Source: Propionispora hippei DSM 15287
Lineage (GTDB): Bacteria; Bacillota; Negativicutes; Propionisporales; Propionisporaceae
NCBI RefSeq assembly: GCF_900141835.1
Contig: NZ_FQZD01000013.1
Location: forward strand, 1 to 64,000
Reading direction: 5' to 3'
Length of the DNA stretch: 64,000 bases
In this document: one piece after another, positions 41,368-49,438 of the stretch
Layout of the letters: every line of letters starts with the position of its first letter
How positions within the stretch are numbered: position 1 is the first letter of the stretch
The notes under the pieces: generated by a model
What the model was told of the DNA's origin: nothing
The model's database searches: none
Seen by the model: the letters and a program-made list of their open reading frames with translations, nothing else
Made by a program: the position numbers and the translations under genes

Positions 41368-42861
41368 TTATACTGTTTTTAAGGCTTGATACAAATGCAG
41401 ATATTCCTCAAACGGTTTTTCATATTTTTTTGTATTTTCCAGATTAGGCTGTATCGTTTCTTTTTCATGAACCATGTTTGCCGCCGCCTCAAACAATGAG
41501 TCATACACTCCGCTGCCCACCGCACTAAGCATGGTGCAGCCCAGTATGGTCCCATAATTGGTATTCTCATTAATAGTAAATTCTTTTCCCGTTACATCCG
41601 ATAGAATTTGCATCCAAGTCCGGTCGTGGGTGACTCCGCCGGTACCAATCACTTTGGTAATAGGCACACCACTGTCTTCAAAATTTTTCACTATATTTTT
41701 AAAACCAAACGATACGGCTTCCATAATAGCCCGGTGAAAATGCGCCCTGTCGTGATTTAAGGTAAGACCGGTAATAACTCCTGTAGCATAGCTGTCTTTA
41801 TATGGAGTGCGATTTCCCTGAAAAAAGTCCAGTGCCCGTAGACCGTCGGCACCAATGGGTACATTCTCTACTTCTTCCTGCATAATTTTATAGGCTTCCG
41901 GGCTATTTAAATTAAAAATATTCTGATACCATTTGATAATGGACCCAGCCGAAATTTGACCCGCTTCCAATAAAGTCAACCCTTCGACCATCGCCCCTTT
42001 ATAGGGACCCCATATCCCCTTAACCGGAACGTCCTGATCAGTAAATATGAGCTGAACAAAACTTGTCCCCATGTTTGCCGCCATTTTGCCGGGACCAACG
42101 ACCCCCATGCCAATCATACCAATATGTGCATCAATTCCACCCTGAATAACAGGAATATCGGGCAGGTCATATCTCTGCACAAGCTCCTGCTTCAAATAAC
42201 CCACACATTTCCCCATGGGAACAATGTTAACAATCATTTTATTCTTATAGTCATCCAGTCCGATTTTTTCCATGTAGTCATCATCGAAACCAATACCTTC
42301 AATATAGTTCCACTTGCATACCGCATTGACCTTACTTGCCGCCCAGATATCGGTTAGCTTATAGTTAATTAAATCTATCTGCTCCACAATCAGGCTGGCT
42401 TTATCATAAATCTCCCGTTTATTTTCTTTTAGCCACAGTAGCTTGGGAATCAGCCATTCAGGGGACACCGCTTCACCACAATACTTTAATACCTCATGAT
42501 TGATTTCATTTATTCTTTTGGCTTGTTCCTTCGCACGAATGTCCATCCACATAATAGCATCATCAAGCGCGTTTCCCTCCTGATCAACCGGAACAATCGT
42601 CGAGGAAGTAGCACAAATGGAGATTGCCCGGATTGCCTTTTTTTGCGTTGGAGTGATATTTCCCAGTACCGCCCCCAAGGCCTCCTCAAATCCCCGCCAC
42701 CAGTCCACGCTGTTTTGTATGGCCTGGCCCGGCTTGGGATAGTGAATGGGATATTTTATTTCTTTAGCCTCCAAAATACTGCCTTTCTCATCCGCCAAAC
42801 CAACCCGCACTCCCTGCGTACCAAAATCAGCCCCCAAGAATAAATGCCCCTGATTTACCAT
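41368..42861 (-). CDS. FGGY-family carbohydrate kinase
   Basis: A 497-residue kinase of the actin-like FGGY fold. FLGADFGTQGVRVGLADEKG is the N-terminal phosphate-1 loop, AISICATSSTIVPVDQEGN and WMDIRAKEQAKRINE are the family's substrate-side segments, and TGGVTHDRTWMQILSDVTGK with GTILGCTMLSAVGSGVYDS is the C-terminal ATP domain. The family phosphorylates pentuloses, hexuloses or glycerol with ATP. The exact substrate is not readable; the operon context (alcohol dehydrogenase first, DeoC next) suggests a ketose made by oxidation of a polyol. The start ATG 42861 follows GGAGAGGTGG. Confidence 0.9.
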   Translation of the reverse strand: MVNQGHLFLGADFGTQGVRVGLADEKGSILEAKEIKYPIHYPKPGQAIQNSVDWWRGFEEALGAVLGNITPTQKKAIRAISICATSSTIVPVDQEGNALDDAIMWMDIRAKEQAKRINEINHEVLKYCGEAVSPEWLIPKLLWLKENKREIYDKASLIVEQIDLINYKLTDIWAASKVNAVCKWNYIEGIGFDDDYMEKIGLDDYKNKMIVNIVPMGKCVGYLKQELVQRYDLPDIPVIQGGIDAHIGMIGMGVVGPGKMAANMGTSFVQLIFTDQDVPVKGIWGPYKGAMVEGLTLLEAGQISAGSIIKWYQNIFNLNSPEAYKIMQEEVENVPIGADGLRALDFFQGNRTPYKDSYATGVITGLTLNHDRAHFHRAIMEAVSFGFKNIVKNFEDSGVPITKVIGTGGVTHDRTWMQILSDVTGKEFTINENTNYGTILGCTMLSAVGSGVYDSLFEAAANMVHEKETIQPNLENTKKYEKPFEEYLHLYQALKTV

Positions 42862-42886
42862 ATTGAGCCACCTCTCCTTTTTTTAA

Positions 42887-43936
42887 TTATTTTCCATGAG
42901 GATAAAAGATAATTTTATTGAAGTAGAATGGTTCTTGATCTATTTTGCGAAACACTTCCGGAACTTCTTCAAGGCCTAAGCGATGCGTTATAATCTTATC
43001 CGGGTTTAATTTCCCCTGAGCCATGAAACTGGCTGCTTCCAGCCACTCACGCCCGGGAAAGGGACTCGAAAAAGAGTTCCAGCTGCCAATGACCGAAAGC
43101 TGGCCTCTTAGAATCCTGTCCACAGCTTCTTTGGGATACGTAAGCTCCGAATTGCTAATACCAAGATACACAATTCGGCCCATTTTACTGGCGGCCAAAA
43201 CGGCCTGGGCCTGCGCAATCGGAGAGCCGGACATTTCAACAACAGCAGAGGTTCCCTCATTAGCGGTCAACTCCCTGATTCGGCCAACTGCATCTTCCCG
43301 CCGGGAATTTACTATATAATCGGCTCCACAGTCTTTTGCCGCTTCCAGCTTCTGATCATTGATATCCACGGCGATTATTGTTTTTATCCCAATCGCTTTG
43401 CCATACTGAATTGCGAATAGACCGATTCCACCCATTCCAAATACCGTCAGGCTATCTTTTTCTGTAATATTCCCCCGTATAAAAGCATGAATAGCATTCG
43501 CTGCCGGATCAACCGTCGCTCCCCAGTCATAGGGAATTTTCTCATCAAGCTTGATCATATTTTCAGACTTAACTGCCAAATATTCGGCAAAAGCTCCATC
43601 ATTCCGCGACCCATAATACTTATAGTCCTCGCACAGGGAATACAGCCCTCCCTTGCAGCAAACGCATTGCTTGCAGGGAATCAAGGGTGCAACAGTCGCC
43701 TTGTCCCCTATGCTCCAGCCAGTAACTGCCTCACCGAGTCCCACCACCTGTCCGGCAAACTCATGTCCGGGGATAATCGGCAGTACATGCGGCCCCTTCT
43801 TATTAATGCGGGGTATGTCTGAACCGCAAACACCAACCGCATAAATTTTAAGCAACACCTCATCCGGTGCAGGACAAGGTTTTTCTACTTCGTTGATTCT
43901 TAAATCTTTAACCGCAAACATTTGAACCGCCTTCAT
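42887..43936 (-). CDS. Zinc-dependent alcohol dehydrogenase, polyol/galactitol-phosphate type
   Basis: A 349-residue medium-chain dehydrogenase. The start is ATG 43936 (MKAVQMFAVKDLRINEVEKP), seven bases after GGAGG. GVCGSDIPRI gives the first catalytic Zn ligand Cys, GHEFAGQVVGLGE the His-Glu, and CKQCVCCKGGLYSLCEDY four structural-Zn cysteines. VFGMGGIGLFAIQYGKAIG is the NAD Rossmann loop and VDINDQ the acidic ribose contact. It resembles galactitol-1-phosphate 5-dehydrogenase and sorbitol/threonine dehydrogenases. It is the first gene of the operon, so it probably acts on the imported polyol. Upstream direct repeats (43966-44004) may bind the SorC regulator. Confidence 0.92.
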   Translation of the reverse strand: MKAVQMFAVKDLRINEVEKPCPAPDEVLLKIYAVGVCGSDIPRINKKGPHVLPIIPGHEFAGQVVGLGEAVTGWSIGDKATVAPLIPCKQCVCCKGGLYSLCEDYKYYGSRNDGAFAEYLAVKSENMIKLDEKIPYDWGATVDPAANAIHAFIRGNITEKDSLTVFGMGGIGLFAIQYGKAIGIKTIIAVDINDQKLEAAKDCGADYIVNSRREDAVGRIRELTANEGTSAVVEMSGSPIAQAQAVLAASKMGRIVYLGISNSELTYPKEAVDRILRGQLSVIGSWNSFSSPFPGREWLEAASFMAQGKLNPDKIITHRLGLEEVPEVFRKIDQEPFYFNKIIFYPHGK

Positions 43937-43965
43937 GGCAATATCCTCCTTCATTTCTTCTTGAA

Positions 43966-44004
43966 ATTAATTTCATATATATTAAGATTAATTTCATATA
44001 CATT
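43966..44004. promoter_or_regulatory. Direct repeats upstream of the ADH operon
   Basis: ATTAATTTCATATATATT (43966-43983) and ATTAATTTCATATACATT (43987-44004) are 18-bp repeats with a 21-bp period, two helical turns. They lie 30-68 bp upstream of the ADH start and are candidate SorC-type sites. A partial match, ATGAAATGAAAATAAATTAA, lies before the regulator gene near 45149. Confidence 0.6.
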
Positions 44005-44086
44005 GTAAATCTTTCACGGTTTATCTGTCAATGAAAATAAATCTGATTTATCTGTATTTTTGCGACAATAATTGTTTTTAAGATCA

Positions 44087-44130
44087 AAAAAGCAGGAATG
44101 CTTCACTTTATGTGAAGCATTCCTGCTTTT
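44087..44130 (-). terminator. Terminator of sorC-type gene
   Basis: AAAAGCAGGAATGCTTCAC pairs perfectly with GTGAAGCATTCCTGCTTTT, 46 bp after the stop of the 44177 gene; it can work in both directions. Confidence 0.9.
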
Positions 44131-44176
44131 ATCAATTGTGTTTATTACATTGTCCGACAAATGAACAATCGACCTA

Positions 44177-45130
44177 TTATTCTCTTTTATATAAACTAAC
44201 GATTTCTTTTGCAGTGGCCTCATCTGTAAATAGTGAATTTACGTAACCACCTTTTAGCGCAGCCAGTGTGGCTTTGGCCTTTTCAGGCCCAATAACTACC
44301 CCAATACTATTTTTCTTTTTCATGATCGATTCCAAATTGATTCCAACAACCCTATTATATAGTTCTCCCGTGGCATGTGAGCCGTCTTCCTTTATATACC
44401 TGGAACAAATATCCCCGACAAACCCTTCTGCCCGAAGATTCTCATAATCCTTTTCAGAAAAATATCCAGCCCTAACCAGAATAGAGTTTTTGTTTATATA
44501 GCCAATCCCAAAAATAACAGTGTCTGCTTCTTCGGCTAAATCCAACACCTCTTTAATTTTGGAATCCTGCATAATTGTATTGGCAATCTCTGCATTATCC
44601 ACAAAAGAAGGAACATTTAAGAAATATCCCACGGCATTATAATTTTCGGCAAAATTGATTAAAATCTTTTCACTCAATGTCGATATATTCTTACGGGCCA
44701 CGCCACCGTTCAATTGAACAATCCTGACGCCCTTTTTGGGAGAGAGCTTTAGGTTTTCCGACATATAAGTCATCGTTTCTCCCCAGGACACACCGATAAG
44801 ATCACCGTCGGAGATAATGGTATTCAAATATCTGGATAACCCGTCCGACACACTGGACAAGATCAGGCGCTCATCTCTGGAATATGACTCTGCTATATAA
44901 ATATGCTTTAAATTAAAAACATCTTTCAGCTCTTTTTCCAGTTCTTCCATTACCAATGTCGGAAAATCGAGATTTATTTTTACATAGCCCAGTTCCTTAG
45001 CTTTATTGAGAAGTCTGGAAACAGTTGATTTAGAAATTTTTTCGGTTTGGGCAATTTCATCCTGTTTCATATCCAGAAGGTAGTACTTCTTAGTAACTCT
45101 TACCAATAATTTAAACTCTTCATTCGACAT
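44177..45130 (-). CDS. SorC/DeoR-type sugar-binding transcriptional regulator
   Basis: A 317-residue regulator. The N-terminal HTH (VTKKYYLLDMKQDEIAQTEK ISKSTVSRLLNKAKELGYV) is typical of SorC-family proteins. Residues ~60-317 form the NagB-like phosphosugar-binding domain: IGVSWGETMTYM, VRIVQLNGGVARK, VIFGIGYINKNSILVRAGYF, SHATGELYNRVV and VVIGPEKAKATLAALKGGYV. It should sense a phosphorylated sugar produced by the kinase downstream and control the 43.9-39.3 kb operon. The start ATG 45130 has AGAGGAGC upstream. It has its own terminator, so it is transcribed separately from the operon. Confidence 0.93.
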   Translation of the reverse strand: MSNEEFKLLVRVTKKYYLLDMKQDEIAQTEKISKSTVSRLLNKAKELGYVKINLDFPTLVMEELEKELKDVFNLKHIYIAESYSRDERLILSSVSDGLSRYLNTIISDGDLIGVSWGETMTYMSENLKLSPKKGVRIVQLNGGVARKNISTLSEKILINFAENYNAVGYFLNVPSFVDNAEIANTIMQDSKIKEVLDLAEEADTVIFGIGYINKNSILVRAGYFSEKDYENLRAEGFVGDICSRYIKEDGSHATGELYNRVVGINLESIMKKKNSIGVVIGPEKAKATLAALKGGYVNSLFTDEATAKEIVSLYKRE

Positions 45131-45267
45131 AGATTGCTCCTCTTTAGCATGAAATGAAAATAAATTAAATTACATAAAACAAATTTCAAAATCATTCTTT
45201 ATATCTGTATTGTACACTATATCCGCAGATACTGTAAATCATTCTGATCTGGACAAAAGCCGGAATA

Positions 45268-45453
45268 ATGAAACCACTGTCAGGCCTTGATTATCCCGGC
45301 CTATATTGCCAGCAGCACCAGACTAGCTTTGGTCCAGTTTTTTCGTATACACTAACAGAGTTGATGCTAAGCAGCCAAAATAGAGCTGACCAGGTTATCA
45401 TTCAAGGAATAAAAACGGCAATCGAACTGCATACTAGAGAAAAAAAGAGGTGA
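45268..45453 (+). CDS. Possible small protein upstream of DUF378 gene
   Basis: A 61-codon frame (MKPLSGLDYPGLYCQQHQ...) ending TREKKR, with weak GGA upstream of its ATG. Its last codons contain AGAGGTGA, the ribosome site of the DUF378 gene, so translation of the two could be coupled. I recognise no family. Support is position and composition only. Confidence 0.35.
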   Translation: MKPLSGLDYPGLYCQQHQTSFGPVFSYTLTELMLSSQNRADQVIIQGIKTAIELHTREKKR

Positions 45454-45457
45454 TATG

Positions 45458-45694
45458 ATGGATAAAACTGCATTAATTTTAGTTATTATCGGCGCCCTCA
45501 ATTGGCTGTTAGTCGGCTTGTTTCAATTCGACTTAGTCGCCACTATTTTCGGCGGTCAACATTCCATGCTTAGTCGAATTGTGTATTCATTAGTCGGTCT
45601 GGCAGGTCTTTGGTGCATTAAATTATTGTTTTCCAGTCATGAGTCCTTACCGCAACCGGCAATGAAGCCGGATGATAACGAGCAAAATCCGTAA
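45458..45694 (+). CDS. DUF378 (YuzA-like) small membrane protein
   Basis: A 78-residue protein starting at the second of two tandem ATGs, five bases after AGAGGTG. ALILVIIGALNWLLVGLFQF DLVATIFGG, then VYSLVGLAGLWCIKLLF, gives two helices and the DUF378 pattern (IGxxNWgLvGlFxfdlVaxlfG...ivYxlvGlagl). The function of the family is unknown. The tail LPQPAMKPDDNEQNP repeats the PQPAMKP motif found at the end of the unrelated membrane protein at 18994-19506. Confidence 0.9.
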   Translation: MDKTALILVIIGALNWLLVGLFQFDLVATIFGGQHSMLSRIVYSLVGLAGLWCIKLLFSSHESLPQPAMKPDDNEQNP

Positions 45695-45719
45695 TCTTCT
45701 TTATACTAACCTTGTCTTA

Positions 45720-45750
45720 CAGGCCAGTTCCCTTTAGCTGGCCTGATTTT
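45720..45750 (+). terminator. Terminator after DUF378 gene
   Basis: CAGGCCAG pairs with CTGGCCTG around a 10-nt loop, followed by ATTTT. Confidence 0.8.
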
Positions 45751-45905
45751 CATGACCTTTTATCTTGCAAAACAACATATTCACACCTGTTGAATTTTTA
45801 TTATTAAACAGGTAGAGAAAAACTCATTGCCTTTCAGGTAATATTCAGATTCCTATAATATGATGTTGTAGTCTTAAACTACTAGAAAGTCATTGAGGGA
45901 AAATT

Positions 45906-47117
45906 ATGAAACTAATAAATGAGATACTCGAATATACCAAAACACATGATCTTTATCCGGACATAAGGGTGGTGGATGCTGTCCCCTACCCTAATTTAGT
46001 AATCGATGGAAAGGAATATTTATGTTTTTGCTCAAATAATTATTTGGGACTTTCCATTCATCCGGCAGTAAAAAAGGCTGCCATGGAAGGGATTCAAAAA
46101 TACGGGATTGGTACCTGTGAATCCCGTTTTATTGCCGGAAACATCAGAGTGCTGGAAGAATTGGAGCAGGAGCTGGCCAAATTTAAAGGGCGCGACGCGT
46201 CACTTACTTTCGCCACCGGGTTCTTAACCAATTTGGGGGTCATACCTGCCATTATGGATAATCCTGATCCGTTCGGAATCTATGATATCCCCATGCCCAT
46301 CAACGACGAAGATAATCTGATCATCAGCGATTTTCTCAATCACCAAAGCATCCGCGAAGGGTGCCGAATCAGCCGCGCCCAGGTAAAAAACTATATTCAC
46401 AAGGATATGAATCATCTGGAAAAAATTCTAAAACGCTATAAAGACAAACGTAAGCTCATTATAACTGACGGTGTCTTTAGTATGGACGGCGACATTGCGC
46501 CGCTTGCCGATATCATTAGGCTGGCGCGCACCTATGATGCCATGGTGATGGTGGATGATGCTCATGGAACAGGCGTACTGGGGAAAAACGGCAAAGGAAC
46601 AGCCGAGTACTTGGGCTTGGAAGGGCAAGTCGATATTGAAATGGGCACCCTGAGCAAAGCTATCGGAGCAATCGGCGGTTTTGTCGCCGGTTCGGAGAAT
46701 TTAATAAAATACCTGAAACTAAGATCCTCCTCTTTCATCTACACCTCCGCCATTCCGCCGGAGCAGGCTTGTGGAATTTTGGCCGCATTAAAGCTTATTC
46801 AGGCAGAGCCGTTCCTACGCGAGAACTTATGGCGTAATGTCCACCGGTTAAAAACCGGATTAGCTTCGCTGGGCTTCAATATAGTCAATTCGGAGACACA
46901 GATTATCCCGATTATTATCGGTTCCGAACAAAAATGCGTAGATGCATCCCGCTATCTCTTTGAAAACGGTATTCTGGCTCCTGCCATAAAATATCCGGTT
47001 GTAAAGAAAAATGAAAGCCGAATCAGACTGACAACCATAGCGACGCACACAGAAGAGCAAATTGATAAAGCCCTTGATATCTTTTCTACTATGGGCAAAA
47101 AATTCAGTATCACATAA
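45906..47117 (+). CDS. AONS/KBL-type alpha-oxoamine synthase
   Basis: A 403-residue PLP enzyme. FCSNNYLGLSIHPAVKKAAM is the substrate-side start of the fold, GIGTCESRFIAGNIRVLEEL EQELAKFKG the core, VMVDDAHGTGVLGKNGKG holds the Asp and His contacting PLP, and EMGTLSKAIGAIGGFVAGS the Schiff-base Lys. SSFIYTSAIPPEQACGILAA follows. The family (8-amino-7-oxononanoate synthase, 2-amino-3-ketobutyrate CoA ligase, serine palmitoyltransferase) condenses an acyl-CoA with an amino acid. Which reaction cannot be told; no biotin or threonine genes adjoin it. The start ATG follows GAGGGAA. It is a single gene with a strong terminator. Confidence 0.92.
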   Translation: MKLINEILEYTKTHDLYPDIRVVDAVPYPNLVIDGKEYLCFCSNNYLGLSIHPAVKKAAMEGIQKYGIGTCESRFIAGNIRVLEELEQELAKFKGRDASLTFATGFLTNLGVIPAIMDNPDPFGIYDIPMPINDEDNLIISDFLNHQSIREGCRISRAQVKNYIHKDMNHLEKILKRYKDKRKLIITDGVFSMDGDIAPLADIIRLARTYDAMVMVDDAHGTGVLGKNGKGTAEYLGLEGQVDIEMGTLSKAIGAIGGFVAGSENLIKYLKLRSSSFIYTSAIPPEQACGILAALKLIQAEPFLRENLWRNVHRLKTGLASLGFNIVNSETQIIPIIIGSEQKCVDASRYLFENGILAPAIKYPVVKKNESRIRLTTIATHTEEQIDKALDIFSTMGKKFSIT

Positions 47118-47147
47118 AAAATCAGCCCCCAAATCCCCTTATCTAAG

Positions 47148-47197
47148 AAGGCGTACCGCAAAACGTTTCTCAGGAAACGTAATGCGATACGCCTTTT
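47148..47197. terminator. Bidirectional terminator
   Basis: AAGGCGTA-CGCA-ACGTTTC pairs with GGAAACGT-TGCG-TACGCCTT. It separates the converging acyltransferase and LCP genes. Confidence 0.85.
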
Positions 47198-47262
47198 CTA
47201 ATATAAAGTAGTTGTTAATCATTACAGCTATTTTTTAGGAATCCTCCTAGGAAAGCTCACCG

Positions 47263-48288
47263 TCAGGGAGCATCCTCCACTTTAAGTTTTGCAATAGATT
47301 TCTCATAGTTTTTTTCAAGCATATTGGCATTTTGCAGATAATCCGTATCTATTGTTACTCCTTGTATTGCTGCCACTTGTTTACGCATATTCAAAATATC
47401 GGGCAGCCAATAGCTAAGATTATCTATGTATACCGGTTTGCCCGAAACCATTTCTGTTTTCAAACCGTTTTTATAGGCATCTTTCGCTATGGAAACCAGG
47501 CTTAGCATATCACTTAACGGTATATCGGTTTGAAAAGCCCGGCTCGCTTCTTTAACCGCACCGGGAAGCTTTGTAAAAATAGAAGGGCTAATGATATCCT
47601 CCAACAATGCCTTGGCAAACTTTTGCTGCCGTTCAATCCGTCCGATATCCCCCATTTCATCATGGCGAAACCGCACGTACTGCAATGCTGTATTTCCATT
47701 CATATGCTGCAACCCCGGCTTAAGATCAATCAAGCCATCGTTATCCACTTCCCCTTCATCATAGGGATCGTAATAGTACATACGCTTGTCCACATTGATA
47801 TCCACTCCGCCCAATGCATCAATGACCTTTTTAAATCCATCCATATTAACGGCCAGATAGTAGTCAATGGGAATTCCCAGAAGGTTGGCCACTGTTTGCT
47901 CCGCTAGTTGATGCCCCCCATAAGAATAGGCGTGTCCGATTTTATTCCATTCATGGCCGGGAATAGCAACACGGCTATCTCTGGGTATCCACAACATAGA
48001 AACGTCTTTAGTACCTGTATCCACTGTCATGACACAAGTAACATTTGAACGGCCAATATCATTTTTCCGTTCGTCAATACCTAATACCAGAATATTAATT
48101 TTGCGGTTTGCTAAATGCTCTATTGATTTTTTACTCATGCCCACCTGACCGGAAACACCGGAAGAATCGCTTCCCCAATATAAATATGCCAGGGTTGTCA
48201 GCGGTAAGGTAATCAATAAAAAAAGCAATCCCCAGAAAAGTTTGGTCGGACGCATCCGCCTTCTTCTTGGTTTATCATTTGACGACAT
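47263..48288 (-). CDS. LytR-CpsA-Psr (LCP) family protein
   Basis: A 341-residue envelope protein. The start is ATG 48288 (MSSNDKPRRRRMRPTKLFWG) with GGGAGAG upstream. A basic cytoplasmic start is followed by one helix (LLFLLITLPLTTLAYLYW). The LCP domain contains ILVLGIDERKNDIGRSNVTC VMTVD, MLWIPRDSRVAIPGHEWNKI GHAYSYGG, YYLAVNMDGFKKVIDALGGV and ALQYVRFRHDEMGDIGRIER QQ, with the Arg/Asp residues that bind the polyprenyl pyrophosphate. These enzymes attach secondary polymers to peptidoglycan or other acceptors. The gene is 30 bp downstream of uppP, which recycles the same lipid carrier. Confidence 0.93.
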   Translation of the reverse strand: MSSNDKPRRRRMRPTKLFWGLLFLLITLPLTTLAYLYWGSDSSGVSGQVGMSKKSIEHLANRKINILVLGIDERKNDIGRSNVTCVMTVDTGTKDVSMLWIPRDSRVAIPGHEWNKIGHAYSYGGHQLAEQTVANLLGIPIDYYLAVNMDGFKKVIDALGGVDINVDKRMYYYDPYDEGEVDNDGLIDLKPGLQHMNGNTALQYVRFRHDEMGDIGRIERQQKFAKALLEDIISPSIFTKLPGAVKEASRAFQTDIPLSDMLSLVSIAKDAYKNGLKTEMVSGKPVYIDNLSYWLPDILNMRKQVAAIQGVTIDTDYLQNANMLEKNYEKSIAKLKVEDAP

Positions 48289-48319
48289 AAATACACTCTC
48301 CCACAAACGCCAATCTTAA

Positions 48320-49141
48320 TTAAAAAAGAAAGTAACTGCCTAAGACAAGTATACCGACTAGCCAGCAATACCAGGCAAAGGGCCGCATCGCGCTAATCTC
48401 ATTCGTATGGAACCATTTCATCAAGGCCCAAACACTTATATACGCTGCAATTCCGGAAGCTACACCGCCTACCAGGGAAACTTGCAATAAATCACCCAAA
48501 CCGGCGTGCATAAGCCGGGGAACTTCTACAATACCGGCACCGATAATAATCGGAGTTGCCAACAGCATGGAAAACCGCGCCGCCTCGGCATGTTGCAGCC
48601 CTGCCCAAAAGCCGGCTGTCATGGTGGCACCAGAGCGGGAAAAACCGGGAACCAGTGCTAATGCCTGGAACAGGCCGACAATAGCAGCTTCTTTATAACT
48701 AAGATCGCTTATCTGTTTCCTGCCTTGTCCACGCATCTTTTCTCCCCAGTAAAGTAAAAAGCCATTGACAATCAAAAAGAAGGCGGCACTGCTCACACTG
48801 CTAAACATCATCCTTAGCGGTTTCTCCAGAGTAATGCCAATCAAACCGGCTGGAATACAGCCCACTAAAATTAGATATAGCAGCTTCCTACTCTCTCGGT
48901 CGGCTTTAAACAGGGAAGCAATAATCCGTATCCATTCTGTACCAAAGAACAGTAACAAAGCAACCGCAGTTCCCAAATGAAGCATAACTAGAAATGGCAG
49001 AAAATGTTCTTTTAAAAAATTCGGATCCAAATTCCAGTGAAAAAAGTACGGTGTCAACACCCCATGGGCAACACTACTGATAGGAAAAAGCTCGGTAATC
49101 CCCTGGACAATTGCAAAAGCAATTGTTTGAAATATAGTCAA
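48320..49141 (-). CDS. uppP: Undecaprenyl-diphosphatase
   Basis: A 273-residue integral membrane phosphatase starting at TTG 49141, behind GGAGG. FAIVQGITELFPISSVAHGV is the first signature (family usual: QGlTEFLPISSxgH; here F and L are swapped and VAHG is a variant). VPGFSRSGATMTAGFWAGL is the second, with the catalytic Ser-Arg-Ser segment; a His in each motif is retained. It dephosphorylates C55-PP to recycle the lipid carrier and confers bacitracin tolerance. It is followed by the LCP gene, an envelope pair. Confidence 0.92.
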   Translation of the reverse strand: MTIFQTIAFAIVQGITELFPISSVAHGVLTPYFFHWNLDPNFLKEHFLPFLVMLHLGTAVALLLFFGTEWIRIIASLFKADRESRKLLYLILVGCIPAGLIGITLEKPLRMMFSSVSSAAFFLIVNGFLLYWGEKMRGQGRKQISDLSYKEAAIVGLFQALALVPGFSRSGATMTAGFWAGLQHAEAARFSMLLATPIIIGAGIVEVPRLMHAGLGDLLQVSLVGGVASGIAAYISVWALMKWFHTNEISAMRPFAWYCWLVGILVLGSYFLF

Positions 49142-49344
49142 AATAGTACCTCCAACTTACTTTTCAAATTACGCCATAAGGCTTTAGTAAACTCGTGCTC
49201 AAGTAAATCCCCTAACATTATACCTCTCCCTTAGACATGATAAAACATTTTTTTTAACATTTACTTTAATTATGTCAGACTTAGCTTTTTCTTATTTACT
49301 GATAAGGGCAGAAAGTATGGCCCTAGCTATCATATTTCATCGCC

Positions 49345-49420
49345 AAATGAAAGGGAGCAGAAACTTGCCAGTGGCAAATTTCTGCTCCCTCGAACAAACA
49401 TAGGGGACACTGGGGACGTC
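49345..49420. repeat. Hairpin repeat with GGGGAC tail, copy A
   Basis: AAATGAAAGGGAGCAGAAA...TTTCTGCTCCCT forms a hairpin (49345-49390), followed by CGAACAAACATAGGGGACACTGGGGACGTC. The same order with small changes occurs at 60964-61030. The hairpin may terminate the DeoC-like gene (minus strand). No gene is seen in 49142-49344. Confidence 0.65.
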
Positions 49421-49438
49421 AGTCAATCCCTCTGTTAC

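Noticed and set aside
44014-44223. 69-codon minus-strand frame after the sorC-type gene
   Set aside because: It spans the strong terminator at 44087-44130 and overlaps the end of the regulator gene.
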